Source of the DNA: an uncultured Tessaracoccus sp.
GTDB lineage: Bacteria > Actinomycetota > Actinomycetes > Propionibacteriales > Propionibacteriaceae
Reading direction: 5' to 3'
Assembly: GCF_947286155.1 (NCBI RefSeq)
Contig: NZ_CAMYPD010000008.1
Coordinates: 1-64,000 of the forward strand
Length of the DNA: 64,000 nucleotides
In this document: piece by piece, positions 35,136 to 43,819 of the stretch
How the letters are laid out: each line of letters begins with the position of its first letter
How positions within the stretch are numbered: position 1 is the first letter of the stretch
Position numbers and translations under genes: made by a program
Notes under the pieces: generated by a model
What the model was told of the DNA's origin: nothing
Database searches by the model: none
What the model saw: only the letters and a program-made list of their open reading frames with translations

Positions 35136-35726
35136 ATGACCACGGTGTTCGATATCGCTCGGGAGCTCATTACCCGTGGTGGCGGCTCTCTCGAAACGTT
35201 GAAGCTACAGAAACTCACCTTCTATACCTTCGGCTGGTACGCACATCTCACCGGCGAGCAACTGTTCGGCGAGAAATTTTACGCGATGCAGCGAGGGCCC
35301 GTCGTCGGGGAGTTGCTCAGCGCACACGCTAGGCAGAAAACCGCAGACATCACGATGATCGATGCGCAGCGCGAAGCCCGCGAGGATCTTCCCGAAGAGC
35401 TGGATGCCTACATATCAGCCGTGCTCGACGGCGTCTGGCGTGCCTACGGCCAGAAGGACAGTTGGGACCTCGTGAACCTCACCCATCAGGAAGCGGTGTG
35501 GGTTGACGCATGGGCTGCGCGTCCGGAGGGCAGCGGACGAGGCGACCTTCGGAGTCGGCACATCGTGGAGTATTTCCTCACCCGGGCTCCCAAGCCGGGT
35601 GAAGACCTCGATCTGCCACCCGCGATGGTCTCGCTGGTATCGGCGGAAGATCTGGAGGCAGTGGAATCTGGCGCCCAAGTACACGTTCCTTTCGTGCAGG
35701 CTGCTCGTTCCTTGCCTTCCCGCTGA
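35136..35726 (+). CDS. Panacea-domain (DUF4065) protein, presumed antitoxin
   Basis: 196 residues with GGGAGGAGG upstream. FDIARELITRGGGSLETLKL then QKLTFYTFGWYAHLTGEQLF and EKFYAMQRGPVVGELLSAHA are the conserved Panacea/SocA core (the L-Q-K-L-x-Y-x-x-x-G-W signature and the R-G-P-V motif). Panacea domains act as antitoxins for many unrelated toxins. A tail of about 50 residues (GEDLDLPPAMVSLVSAEDLE) may be the toxin-binding part. Ends 1 bp before the GNAT gene, so the two are a tightly coupled pair. Confidence 0.85.
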   Translation: MTTVFDIARELITRGGGSLETLKLQKLTFYTFGWYAHLTGEQLFGEKFYAMQRGPVVGELLSAHARQKTADITMIDAQREAREDLPEELDAYISAVLDGVWRAYGQKDSWDLVNLTHQEAVWVDAWAARPEGSGRGDLRSRHIVEYFLTRAPKPGEDLDLPPAMVSLVSAEDLEAVESGAQVHVPFVQAARSLPSR

Positions 35727-35727
35727 G

Positions 35728-36315
35728 ATGTACGCGCGTCTGCCCGATTACCTCGGCCAACGGGGACTACAACTGCGCAGGCTGGACGAAGAACACTATC
35801 TGGAGTTCTTCACCTGTGGTCGCGACGATTCCATGGACGACTGGCTACAACGGCACGCCCGCGCATGGCAAGAGGAGAATCTCTGCAGCGTTTGGGTGCT
35901 CTCCAGCATCGACAACCTCGATCAACCAACCGCCTTTTTCACGCTGAGTGCGCATCAGATCATCCCGAGCAACATCAAGCGCGGGCACAAGGCAGCAGTA
36001 AGCAGCAACAGCCCTTGGGTGAATAACCTGAATCAGGCCTTCCCCGCCCAATTGCTCGGGAAGTTTGCGGTGGATAAAGACTCGCAAAGCACAGGCACGG
36101 GAACGGTACTCATGGTGTGCGTCTACGCCCAGCATCTCGCTGCTGCCCACGCGTCGGCGGCAAAATTTCTCGTCGTGGATGTTCAGCAGCCAGCGCTGGT
36201 GCAGTACTACCGCAAGCGGTTCGGCTTCGTGCAAGTCGAAAGCTCTGGCGAGATGGTGCGGATGTATCGTCCCACCACCGCGATTCGTCAGGACCTGGAC
36301 CGGATTCTCGCCTGA
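35728..36315 (+). CDS. GNAT acetyltransferase, presumed toxin partner of the Panacea protein
   Basis: 195 residues from ATG 35728, 1 bp after the antitoxin stop. LLGKFAVDKDSQSTGTGTVL contains the acetyl-CoA pyrophosphate loop (Q-x-x-G-x-G), followed by AAKFLVVDVQQPALVQYYRK then RFGFVQVE, the pattern of GNAT toxins of the TacT/AtaT class (LAVD...GxG...VDA...FYxxFGF). Known toxins of this type acetylate aminoacyl-tRNA. An N-terminal extension of about 75 residues precedes the GNAT fold. The usual antitoxin of this class is an RHH protein; here it would be a Panacea domain. The function is inferred from order and fold. Confidence 0.75.
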   Translation: MYARLPDYLGQRGLQLRRLDEEHYLEFFTCGRDDSMDDWLQRHARAWQEENLCSVWVLSSIDNLDQPTAFFTLSAHQIIPSNIKRGHKAAVSSNSPWVNNLNQAFPAQLLGKFAVDKDSQSTGTGTVLMVCVYAQHLAAAHASAAKFLVVDVQQPALVQYYRKRFGFVQVESSGEMVRMYRPTTAIRQDLDRILA

Positions 36316-36427
36316 CGAGACACTTGCTCGCGCGTGACGTGGTGATCGGGTGCTGGGGATTTCGCTGCGCCTCCCCTCCCCCCTGTCACCCGCTGGCAAG
36401 ATGAAGAGAACTACAGAAAGGGCACCC

Positions 36428-37477
36428 ATGAGCTGGACCACCGATCCCCGCGACGTGCTGCGCGTCACCGACGACTTCAACCTCGCCACGTTTGACCGCA
36501 ATGGCAAACCTGGTTTCGACGGCACAAAGTCGGACGGAGAGCAGGTGATGGCCACGCGCGGTGAGCTGCTCGCGGAGCTGCAGGAACGGCTGTTCGCGGA
36601 AGGGCGAGCCGGCGGCGAGCGGTCGTTGCTCGTCGTAGTGCAGGGGCTGGATACCGCCGGTAAAGGTGGTGTGGCTAGGCATGTCATGGGCATGGTCGAC
36701 CCGCAGGGGGTGCAACTGCGCTCATTCGGAGTACCGACGGAGGAAGAGGCATCGCACCACTTCCTGTGGCGCATCCGCCGCGCGTTGCCAACGCCCGGTC
36801 GCATCGGCATGTTCGACCGCTCGCACTACGAAGACGTGCTGGTGCAGCGCGTCGACAACATCGTGCCGGAGGACGTGTGGCGGGGACGCTACGCCGAGAT
36901 CAACAGCTTCGAAGAGCAGCTCGTCGAGAGCGGCACCACCGTGCTGAAATTTGCGCTCATGGTGAGCTACGACGAGCAGGCTCAGCGCCTGATGGAGCGC
37001 CTCGACCGCCCGGATAAGCGGTGGAAGTTCTCGACGAGCGATTTGAAGACCCGCGCGAAGTGGGACGACTACCAAGAGGCCTACGCCGACGTGTTCCGCT
37101 TTACGAACACCGAGTATGCGCCCTGGTACGTCGTGCCTGCCGACCGGAAGTGGTACGCCCGTGCGGCCATCACGGAGATCATCACGCGCACGCTCGTCGA
37201 CATGAAACCGCGCTGGCCGGAGGCCGACTTCGACGTCATGGCCATGCGCGAGCAGCTCGCGCAGACTATGTCGAAGGCGGCGTTGGAGGAGTCGCTCGAC
37301 GGCACCGCCAGCACCGTGCAAAGCGCCATCGAGTCGTCCATCGACGTGCGCAAGGAAGCCATCGAACTGCACGGCGACAAGCACGCTGCAAAGCAGGCGA
37401 AGCAGCAGCGCGAGGAATGGGAAGCCGATCTCGCCGCGACGCTGAAACAGAAGGAAGCGCTCCTAAAGTCGCGCTGA
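36428..37477 (+). CDS. ppk2: Polyphosphate kinase 2 family protein
   Basis: 349 residues from ATG 36428 (MSWTTDPRDVLRVTDDFNLA). PPK2 enzymes phosphorylate nucleotides with polyphosphate. LLVVVQGLDTAGKGGVARHV holds the Walker A loop, GMFDRSHYEDVLVQRV the Walker B-like segment and lid Arg, and PDKRWKFSTSDLKTRAKWDD a lid motif. The polyP:nucleotide phosphotransferase subfamily (Rv3232c-like) is likely; class and nucleotide preference cannot be fixed here. The C-terminal 60 residues are a charged helix (KQAKQQREEWEADL). Confidence 0.92.
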   Translation: MSWTTDPRDVLRVTDDFNLATFDRNGKPGFDGTKSDGEQVMATRGELLAELQERLFAEGRAGGERSLLVVVQGLDTAGKGGVARHVMGMVDPQGVQLRSFGVPTEEEASHHFLWRIRRALPTPGRIGMFDRSHYEDVLVQRVDNIVPEDVWRGRYAEINSFEEQLVESGTTVLKFALMVSYDEQAQRLMERLDRPDKRWKFSTSDLKTRAKWDDYQEAYADVFRFTNTEYAPWYVVPADRKWYARAAITEIITRTLVDMKPRWPEADFDVMAMREQLAQTMSKAALEESLDGTASTVQSAIESSIDVRKEAIELHGDKHAAKQAKQQREEWEADLAATLKQKEALLKSR

Positions 37478-37522
37478 TCGACGCCTCGACACGGCGCCGA
37501 CGGTCGGTGTCAGACGCCCACC

Positions 37523-37723
37523 GATGGTTGAGTAGAGGGCGTAGCCCGCATATCGAAACCCCGGCGGCTTAGGTGGCAGATTGTGGTCCGTGTTCGGGCG
37601 CGGATCTGCCACCTAAGCCCTCTTCGAGTGGGTCCGGTGGTTGAGTAGCGAGCGAAGCCCGCATATCGAAACCCCGGCCAGAGATGATTTCGACACGCCG
37701 CCTGCAGCGGCGGCTCAATCATC
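37523..37723. repeat. Three dispersed palindromic repeats downstream of ppk2
   Basis: Copies at 37523-37562, 37636-37675 and 37683-37723, the last in opposite orientation. They sit either side of the family D hairpin (37566-37619) and fill the gap between ppk2 and the BlaI gene with no coding sequence. Confidence 0.82.
37566..37619. terminator. Long hairpin, family D (54 bp)
   Basis: Perfect 16-bp arms GGCTTAGGTGGCAGAT (37566-37581) and 37604-37619, with a 22-nt loop. It is 88 bp after the ppk2 stop, wedged between two repeat copies. Confidence 0.7.
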
Positions 37724-37748
37724 GGGTCGGGGGCTGAGCTGCCAACCG

Positions 37749-38090
37749 CTACCCCGCGACGAGTCGACGCTCGGCGTCGCTCAATTGCGCACCGAAGGTG
37801 GCGATGGCTTGGCGACGCACGTCGTCGGGCAAGGCATCGACGAGTGCTTTGAGCTCCCTGGCCGCGACGACGTGTCGGGGGTGCGCGGCACGGTACTGCC
37901 AGGCGCGGTTCACGAGCTCGCGGTCGGCCAGGTGCTTCTTAGCAAGCCTGTCGAGTACGGTCATCACCGTCGTGTAGGCAAGCTCGCGCTCCCGCCTAAG
38001 TTCTTGGTGCACGTCCGCGACGGAGCGAGGCCCATCCGCCTCCCATAGCAGCTCCATAATGCGCTGCTCCAGCTCTCCTCGCGATGCCAT
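37749..38090 (-). CDS. BlaI/MecI-type transcriptional repressor
   Basis: 113 residues from ATG 38090 (MASRGELEQRIMELLWEADG); ATGs at 38099 and 38114 are alternatives. Winged helix then dimer domain: SVADVHQELRRERELAYTTV then MTVLDRLAKKHLADRELVNR. No BlaR sensor neighbour is present; instead it diverges from cydA, so it may regulate the cytochrome bd operon. Mycobacterial BlaI homologues do control respiratory (ATP synthase) genes, which makes this reasonable. Confidence 0.87.
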   Translation of the reverse strand: MASRGELEQRIMELLWEADGPRSVADVHQELRRERELAYTTVMTVLDRLAKKHLADRELVNRAWQYRAAHPRHVVAARELKALVDALPDDVRRQAIATFGAQLSDAERRLVAG

Positions 38091-38145
38091 ACGCACCATG
38101 ATAGTGACAGTCAAAGAAGTCGGTCGGGATTGGGGTCATTTACTC

Positions 38146-38161
38146 CTACAAAATGTCGTAG
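38146..38161. promoter_or_regulatory. Candidate BlaI operator in the cydA promoter region
   Basis: CTACAAAATGTCGTAG contains TACA...TGT half-sites of the MecI/BlaI type between CTAC/GTAG arms. A second dyad ACTA-TCCG-TAGT lies at 38218-38229, just before the cydA start. Both lie in the 150-bp gap between the two divergent genes. Confidence 0.45.
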
Positions 38162-38240
38162 CCACCCATGACGATGGGCGACAGGCCGAAATATTCGGTG
38201 TTATTCGCGCGCATACGACTATCCGTAGTAACCTGCCGCC

Positions 38241-39767
38241 ATGGAACCAGTGACCCTTGCACGGTGGCAATTCGGGATCACCACCGTTTATCACTATCTA
38301 TTCGTCCCAATCACCATCGCACTGTCGATGCTGGTGGCTGTCTTGCAGACCATCTGGGTCAAGACCGGACAGCACCGCTTCCTGCAGTTGACGAAGTTCT
38401 TCGGCAAGCTCTTCCTGATTAACTTCGCGCTCGGCGTCGTCACCGGCATCGTGCAGGAGTTCCAGTTCGGCATGAACTGGTCGGAGTACTCGCGTTTCGT
38501 CGGCGATATCTTCGGCGCCCCCCTCGCGCTCGAAGCCCTGCTGGCATTCTTCCTTGAATCCACGTTCATTGGCTTGTGGATCTTCGGCTGGGACAAGCTG
38601 CCGAAGAAGCTCCACCTCGCCACCATTTACTGCGCAGCCATCGGCACGATGATCTCGGCTGTGTTCATCCTCGCCGCGAACTCCTGGATGCAGAACCCCG
38701 TCGGCGCAGTATTCAATGTCGAGTCCGGCCGCGCGGAGATCGACGGTCTGGCCGGCTTCGGCGCGCTGTTCACCAACCCGGTGTTCATCGCCACCATCAC
38801 GCACACGCTCACCGCTGCCTACATGGTGGCGGGCGGTCTGATCTGCGGCATTTCCGCTTGGCACCTCGCGAAGCTGAACAAGGCAGTGCGCGACGAGGGC
38901 GCCAGCGACGAGCACATCAAAACCTGGCGCTGGGCCACGAAGTTCGGCGCTTGGGTACTGTTGATTTCTTCCATCGGCGTCATCCTCACCGGCGACCTGC
39001 AGGCCAAGGCCATCGCGCAGACGCAGCCCATGAAGCTCGCTGCCGCTGAGGGCCTGTTCGAGACGGAGAAGGACGCATCGTTCTCGCTACTCACCATTGG
39101 CGACCGCGAGGCCACCGAAGCGGTCTTCGAGCTGAAGGTGCCAAAGCTGCTCTCCATCTTGGCTGGTCAGGAAGAGGTCAAGGGCATCAATGACCTCGAC
39201 AAGCGCTTCCAGGAAGAGGGCTACTTCATGGCCGACGAAGGCCGACAGAAGCTCCAGCAGCAGGTGTACGAGGCCACGCAGAACGGCACGATTTCACCCG
39301 AAATCCAGAAGTCCTACATGGATCTCAACTACCGTCCGGACATCATCGTGAGCTACTGGTCGTTCCGCATCATGATGACCCTCGGATTCATCGCAATGGC
39401 GATTGCCGCGGTGGTGCTGGTGATGCTGAGCGGCGGGCGCAACCCGATGCCGTCGAAGTTCCTCACTACCTGCGCGTTCGCCTTGCCGCTGCTGCCGCTG
39501 CTCGGCAACTCGGTCGGCTGGATCTTCACCGAGATGGGCCGCCAGCCGTGGATCGTCGTCGGCGTGCTGCCCACCGCGTCGGCAGTGTCTCCGACGGTGA
39601 GCGCGGGCGAGGTGCTGTTCTCCATGATCGTCTACACACTCTTGTATGGCGGACTCGCTGTACTCGAGGTGTGGCTGTTCATGAAGTACACCAAGCACGG
39701 ACTTCCCGACGTGGAGCCCGTCGAACTCAACGATGACCCCGACAAGCCAATGAGCTTCGCGTACTGA
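38241..39767 (+). CDS. cydA: Cytochrome bd oxidase subunit I
   Basis: 508 residues. The quinol-oxidising heme subunit. Starts MEPVTLARWQFGITTVYHYL with the axial His in the first helix. Conserved loops include FGMNWSEYSRFVGDIFGAPL (quinol region) and GRQPWIVVGVLPTASAVSPT (G-R-Q-P-W). Length suggests the short Q-loop form typical of Gram-positives. Followed 14 bp later by cydB. Confidence 0.97.
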   Translation: MEPVTLARWQFGITTVYHYLFVPITIALSMLVAVLQTIWVKTGQHRFLQLTKFFGKLFLINFALGVVTGIVQEFQFGMNWSEYSRFVGDIFGAPLALEALLAFFLESTFIGLWIFGWDKLPKKLHLATIYCAAIGTMISAVFILAANSWMQNPVGAVFNVESGRAEIDGLAGFGALFTNPVFIATITHTLTAAYMVAGGLICGISAWHLAKLNKAVRDEGASDEHIKTWRWATKFGAWVLLISSIGVILTGDLQAKAIAQTQPMKLAAAEGLFETEKDASFSLLTIGDREATEAVFELKVPKLLSILAGQEEVKGINDLDKRFQEEGYFMADEGRQKLQQQVYEATQNGTISPEIQKSYMDLNYRPDIIVSYWSFRIMMTLGFIAMAIAAVVLVMLSGGRNPMPSKFLTTCAFALPLLPLLGNSVGWIFTEMGRQPWIVVGVLPTASAVSPTVSAGEVLFSMIVYTLLYGGLAVLEVWLFMKYTKHGLPDVEPVELNDDPDKPMSFAY

Positions 39768-39781
39768 GAGGAGCTGGAGCA

Positions 39782-40849
39782 ATGTTGTTACTTGAAACCA
39801 CAGTTCCCCCGTTCACGCTGGTTTGGTTCCTGCTCGTCGCAGTGCTCTGGATCGGCTACTTCTTCCTCGAGTGCTTCGACTACGGCGTGGCGATGCTCAT
39901 CAAGATCATCGGCGGCAACGACAAGGAGAAGCGCGTCATCGTCAACACCATCGGCCCACTGTGGGACGGCAACGAGGTGTGGCTACTGACCGCAGGTGGC
40001 GCCATGTTCGCGGCCTTCCCGGGCTGGTACGCGTCGCTCTTCTCCGGCCTATACCTGCCGCTGCTGCTCGTATTGATCGGCCTGATCCTGCGTGGCGTGG
40101 CCTTCGAGTACCGCTCGAAGCACCACACGTCGCAGTACCGCAACATGCTCGACTGGTTCGCCGCGATCGGTTCGTTCCTGCCCGCGCTGGTGTTTGGCGT
40201 CGGCTTTGCGAACTTCGTTTCCGGCCTGCCGAACGACGGCAAGCTGTGGAACGGCAACTTCTTCGGCCTCTTCATGCCGTTCGCCCTAGTGGGCGGCCTG
40301 ATGCTCGTCGCGATCTGCCTCTTCCACGGCTCCGCATTCCTGGCACTGAAGACGTCGGGCGTCGTACATGACAAGGCCAAGAGCTTCGGCACCAAGGTGG
40401 GCTGGGTCGCCGTCGCGCTCACCGCGATCTTCGTGCTCTGGCAGAACATCGTCTACCCCGCGAAGAGCGAATTCGGCGACTTCTCGGTGCTCACGTGGAT
40501 CGTCGGAATCCTGAGCGTGGTTGCGCTCGTCGTGGCTGTATTCATGGTGATGAAGGACCGCGACGGTTGGGCGTTCATCTGCACCGGTCTCGCCATTGTG
40601 ACGCTGTTCACCGGCATCTTCTTGAAGATGTACGGCAACATCGGCTTCGCGCAGGACGAGACGGTGGCCGTCGGCGATCGCCTCAACATGATCACCACCG
40701 CATCGTCGGAGACGACGCTCACCATCATGACGGTGGCGGCTGCCATCTTCGTGCCGATCGTGCTGGCCTACCAGGCGTGGAGCTACTGGGTATTCTCCAA
40801 GCGCATCAGCACGAAGTCGATCCCCGACGACGTGTCCCCCGCTGCGTAG
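39782..40849 (+). CDS. cydB: Cytochrome bd oxidase subunit II
   Basis: 355 residues. WIGYFFLECFDYGVAMLIKI and NTIGPLWDGNEVWLLTAGGA are the CydB signatures (F-D-x-G-V-x-M-L and P-x-W-D-G-N-E-V-W). Ends before a family H hairpin. The cydDC assembly exporters that normally follow directly come only after an intervening GH172 gene. Confidence 0.97.
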   Translation: MLLLETTVPPFTLVWFLLVAVLWIGYFFLECFDYGVAMLIKIIGGNDKEKRVIVNTIGPLWDGNEVWLLTAGGAMFAAFPGWYASLFSGLYLPLLLVLIGLILRGVAFEYRSKHHTSQYRNMLDWFAAIGSFLPALVFGVGFANFVSGLPNDGKLWNGNFFGLFMPFALVGGLMLVAICLFHGSAFLALKTSGVVHDKAKSFGTKVGWVAVALTAIFVLWQNIVYPAKSEFGDFSVLTWIVGILSVVALVVAVFMVMKDRDGWAFICTGLAIVTLFTGIFLKMYGNIGFAQDETVAVGDRLNMITTASSETTLTIMTVAAAIFVPIVLAYQAWSYWVFSKRISTKSIPDDVSPAA

Positions 40850-40875
40850 GTCCCCTGGCGACCAGCTAACCAGAT

Positions 40876-40923
40876 TAAGGAATGCTGGAGCCCACCGAAT
40901 CTGGTGGGTTCCAGCATTCCTTA
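40876..40923. terminator. Long hairpin (family H, copy 2)
   Basis: TAAGGAATGCTGGAGCCCAC-C pairs with GGTGGGTTCCAGCATTCCTT-A through one G-T wobble, with a different loop (GAATCT) from the copy at 4371-4420. It is 26 bp after the cydB stop, so cydAB may be transcribed apart from cydDC. Confidence 0.8.
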
Positions 40924-40981
40924 TGTTTCCGTCGCCCGTAAGCTAGTGATAACGATTTCACACAACGAAGGAGCACAGACC

Positions 40982-42058
40982 ATGCCAGAGCATGCACTCG
41001 CCGGCCCGTGGCAGCAGGCCGCGCTGATTCGCCCCACCCATACACGCTCGATATCCCCCGAGAACTTCACCGGCGCGCCCGGCGAGGGCGGCAAGGCCAC
41101 CACGGGCACCGGCGCGGAGGCTTCCCGCGAACTGGGCGTCGGATGGAAGGTCTCCCCCAGCATCAAGCTCGACGCCGGCACCACCTTCACCCTCGCCGAC
41201 ATCAGCGGCTCCGGCTGCATCACCAACATCTGGCTCACCACCGACATGCGCAAGATGCGCTCACTCATTCTCCGCGCGTACTGGGATGGCGACGATGCAC
41301 CCGCCATCGAGGTGCCCCTCGGCGACTTCTTCTGCCACGGCTGGAACCAGTTCGCCCAAGTCAGCTCGCAGATGATCGCCGTCAACCCCCACGGCGGCTG
41401 CAACTCGTACTGGCCGATGCCGTTCCGCAGCGGGGCCCGCTTCACCATTGAGAACCTGAGCGACGAAGACGTGTTCGTCTACTACCAGATCACATACGAA
41501 GAGGGCCCCGTGCCCGAAGAAGCGGCCTACTTGCACGCCCAGTGGCGGCGTTCGCAGCCCGTCACCGACGGCCTCCACGTGATGCTCGAGGGTATTGAAG
41601 GCCGCGGCCACTACGCGGGCACCTACATGGCGTGGGGCGTCAACTCCACCGGCTGGTGGGGCGAAGGTGAACTCAAGTTCTACATGGACGACGACGTGGA
41701 CTACCCCACCATCTGCGGCACCGGCACCGAGGACTACTTCGGCGGTGCATGGAACTTCGACGTGCCCGGCCAGGGCTACACCGCGTTCACTACGCCGTTC
41801 CTCGGCATGCCGCAGGTGATCCGCCCCGACGGCCTGTACGAAAGCCAGCAGCGCTTCGGCATGTACCGCTGGCACACGCCCGACCCGATCCGCTTCTCCG
41901 AGCGCCTCAGCCGCGTCGACGTGCAAACACTCGGTTGGCGCTCGAAGGGCCGCTACCGTCAGCTGCGCGACGACGTCGCCACCACGGCGTTCTTCTACCT
42001 CGACCGCACCTCGACGAACCGACCCGCCGCTCCTACGGCCGACGAGATGGAGCCGTAA
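40982..42058 (+). CDS. DUF2961 / glycoside hydrolase family 172 protein
   Basis: 358 residues from ATG 40982 with GAAGGAGC upstream; no signal peptide. The core matches DUF2961: TFTLADISGSGCITNIWLTT, VPLGDFFCHGWNQ, NSYWPMPFRSGARFTIENLS, GEGELKFYMDDDVDYPTICG then TGTEDYFGGAW, MYRWHTPDPIRFSERL. Characterised GH172 members act on difructose anhydrides or D-arabinofuranosides. Position between cydB and cydD is unexpected and looks like an insertion, bounded by hairpins at 40876 and 42081. Confidence 0.88.
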   Translation: MPEHALAGPWQQAALIRPTHTRSISPENFTGAPGEGGKATTGTGAEASRELGVGWKVSPSIKLDAGTTFTLADISGSGCITNIWLTTDMRKMRSLILRAYWDGDDAPAIEVPLGDFFCHGWNQFAQVSSQMIAVNPHGGCNSYWPMPFRSGARFTIENLSDEDVFVYYQITYEEGPVPEEAAYLHAQWRRSQPVTDGLHVMLEGIEGRGHYAGTYMAWGVNSTGWWGEGELKFYMDDDVDYPTICGTGTEDYFGGAWNFDVPGQGYTAFTTPFLGMPQVIRPDGLYESQQRFGMYRWHTPDPIRFSERLSRVDVQTLGWRSKGRYRQLRDDVATTAFFYLDRTSTNRPAAPTADEMEP

Positions 42059-42080
42059 ATCAGGGGCCTACTGAGGTTTG

Positions 42081-42157
42081 CGCGACTGAGCGCACGCCAG
42101 ATGCCGATTTCTCCCCGTTTGGGGCGGTTTTCACGATCTGGTGTGCGCTCAGTCGCG
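42081..42157. terminator. Nested hairpin element, family E (77 bp)
   Basis: 22-bp arms at 42081-42102 (CGCGACTGAGCGCACGCCAG plus AT) and 42136-42157, one G-T wobble. The inner hairpin is CCCC-GTTT-GGGG. Begins 22 bp after the GH172 stop. Same 77-bp size as family B with unrelated sequence. Confidence 0.7.
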
Positions 42158-42202
42158 TCTCGCGTTCTAGACCACAGTCTGAGCATGAGAGACTAAACCC
42201 CG

Positions 42203-43819
42203 ATGCCCGGACCGATTCACCCCCGCCTACTCCAGCGCGCCGCAGCCACGCGCAGGTACCTCGTCGCGTCTGTGGTTGTCGGCGTGATTACTGCGCTGCT
42301 GGTCACCGCGCAGGCGTGGCTCATCGCCATGGGCATCACGCAGACCTTCGCGCTGGGCCACCTCCCCGACGGTTGTTCGCGCCTGCTGCTCCTGCTCTCG
42401 GCTGTGTTCCTGGCCAGGGCGGCGTTGGCTTGGGCGAATGCGTGGCTCTCGCATCGCTCGGCGGCGGCCGTGAAGTCACAGTTACGACGAGACATCGTCG
42501 CGGCGCACCTGCGCACCCCCGTGGGCGGGACCCCGTCGGCGTCGCTGATGCGGCTCGTCACCCGAGGGCTCGACGACCTCGACGGCTACTTCTCGAAGTA
42601 CCTCCCCCAGCTCGGCCTCGCCGCCACGGTGCCGTTCATCGTCGGCGCCTTTGTGCTGTGGGCCGACCTGACATCGGCGATCATCATGGCGATCACGCTG
42701 CCGCTCATTCCGCTGTTCATGGCGCTCATCGGGTGGACGACGCAGAAGGCGACGAAACGCTCGTTCGCGATGGCCGACCGACTCGCCAACCACTTCGCGG
42801 ACCTCATCGCGGGCCTGCCAACGCTCCAAGCGTTCGCCCGCGCGAAGGCACAAAAACGAGGCGTGGACCTCAGCGAGGAGCGCTACGCGCAGGCGACGAT
42901 GCGGGTGCTTCGGGTGTCGTTCCTGTCGTCGCTCGCGCTGGAGCTGCTTGCGTCGCTGTCGGTGGCGGTGATCGCGGTCACCATCGGCTTCCGGCTGGTA
43001 TTCGACGAAGTCAGCTTCTTCACCGCGCTGTTCGTGCTCGTACTCGCGCCCGAGGCGTACCTGCCTGTGCGCATGGTCGGCACGCACTTCCACGACTCCG
43101 CCGACGGGGTGGCCGCCGCGGACGCGGCCTTCGCCATCATCGACGGCGCCCCCACCCACGACGGCACCGCGCCGGCGCCGCGCTCCGGGGCACTGCGCTT
43201 CGACGACCTCACTTTCGCCTACCCGGGCGCCGACACCCCCGTGCTCGCCCACTTCAACCTCGAGCTGGGCGAGCGGGAAATCGTCGCGCTGTCCGGCACG
43301 TCGGGCGGAGGAAAGACGACGGCGCTCGCGTTGGCGATGGGTTTCCTCACCCCCAGCGAGGGGCGGGTGAGCGTCGGCAACGCTGATCTCGCGGGCGTCG
43401 ACCTCAGCTCATGGCGCGAGCAGGTGGCCTACGTTGCGCAAGACCCGGGGCTGGTGCGAGGCACCGTCGGTGAGAATGTGCGGCTCGGCGCCCCGGAAGC
43501 CACCGACGACGAAATCGTCGACGTGCTGCGGCTCGCGGGGGCTGATTTCGGCCTGGACAAGGCCGTCGCCGACGACAGCGAGGGGCTCTCGGCTGGCGAG
43601 CGCCGTCGCGTCGCGCTGGCTCGGGCGCTGCTGCGCATCCGGCATGGGGCCAGGCTGCTGATTCTCGACGAGCCCACCGCCGGGCTCGATTCCGACCGCG
43701 AGGCGCACGTCGTCGACGCGGTCCGGGCCTCGGGAGCTTCCGCGCTGATTGTGAGCCACCGCCCGGCGGTGCTGCAGGCCGCGGACCGAATCGTGGAGTG
43801 GCAAGGGGTGACGCCATGA
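42203..43819 (+). CDS. cydD: Heterodimeric ABC exporter subunit CydD
   Basis: 538 residues. Transmembrane domain then nucleotide-binding domain: Walker A SGTSGGGKTTALALAM (about 370), Q-loop YVAQDPGLVRGTVGENVRLG, signature LSAGERRRVALARALL, Walker B LLILDEPTAGLDSD. CydDC exports cysteine/glutathione to, or carries heme for, the periplasm and is needed for cytochrome bd assembly. Overlaps cydC by 4 bp (ATGA). Confidence 0.93.
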   Translation: MPGPIHPRLLQRAAATRRYLVASVVVGVITALLVTAQAWLIAMGITQTFALGHLPDGCSRLLLLLSAVFLARAALAWANAWLSHRSAAAVKSQLRRDIVAAHLRTPVGGTPSASLMRLVTRGLDDLDGYFSKYLPQLGLAATVPFIVGAFVLWADLTSAIIMAITLPLIPLFMALIGWTTQKATKRSFAMADRLANHFADLIAGLPTLQAFARAKAQKRGVDLSEERYAQATMRVLRVSFLSSLALELLASLSVAVIAVTIGFRLVFDEVSFFTALFVLVLAPEAYLPVRMVGTHFHDSADGVAAADAAFAIIDGAPTHDGTAPAPRSGALRFDDLTFAYPGADTPVLAHFNLELGEREIVALSGTSGGGKTTALALAMGFLTPSEGRVSVGNADLAGVDLSSWREQVAYVAQDPGLVRGTVGENVRLGAPEATDDEIVDVLRLAGADFGLDKAVADDSEGLSAGERRRVALARALLRIRHGARLLILDEPTAGLDSDREAHVVDAVRASGASALIVSHRPAVLQAADRIVEWQGVTP

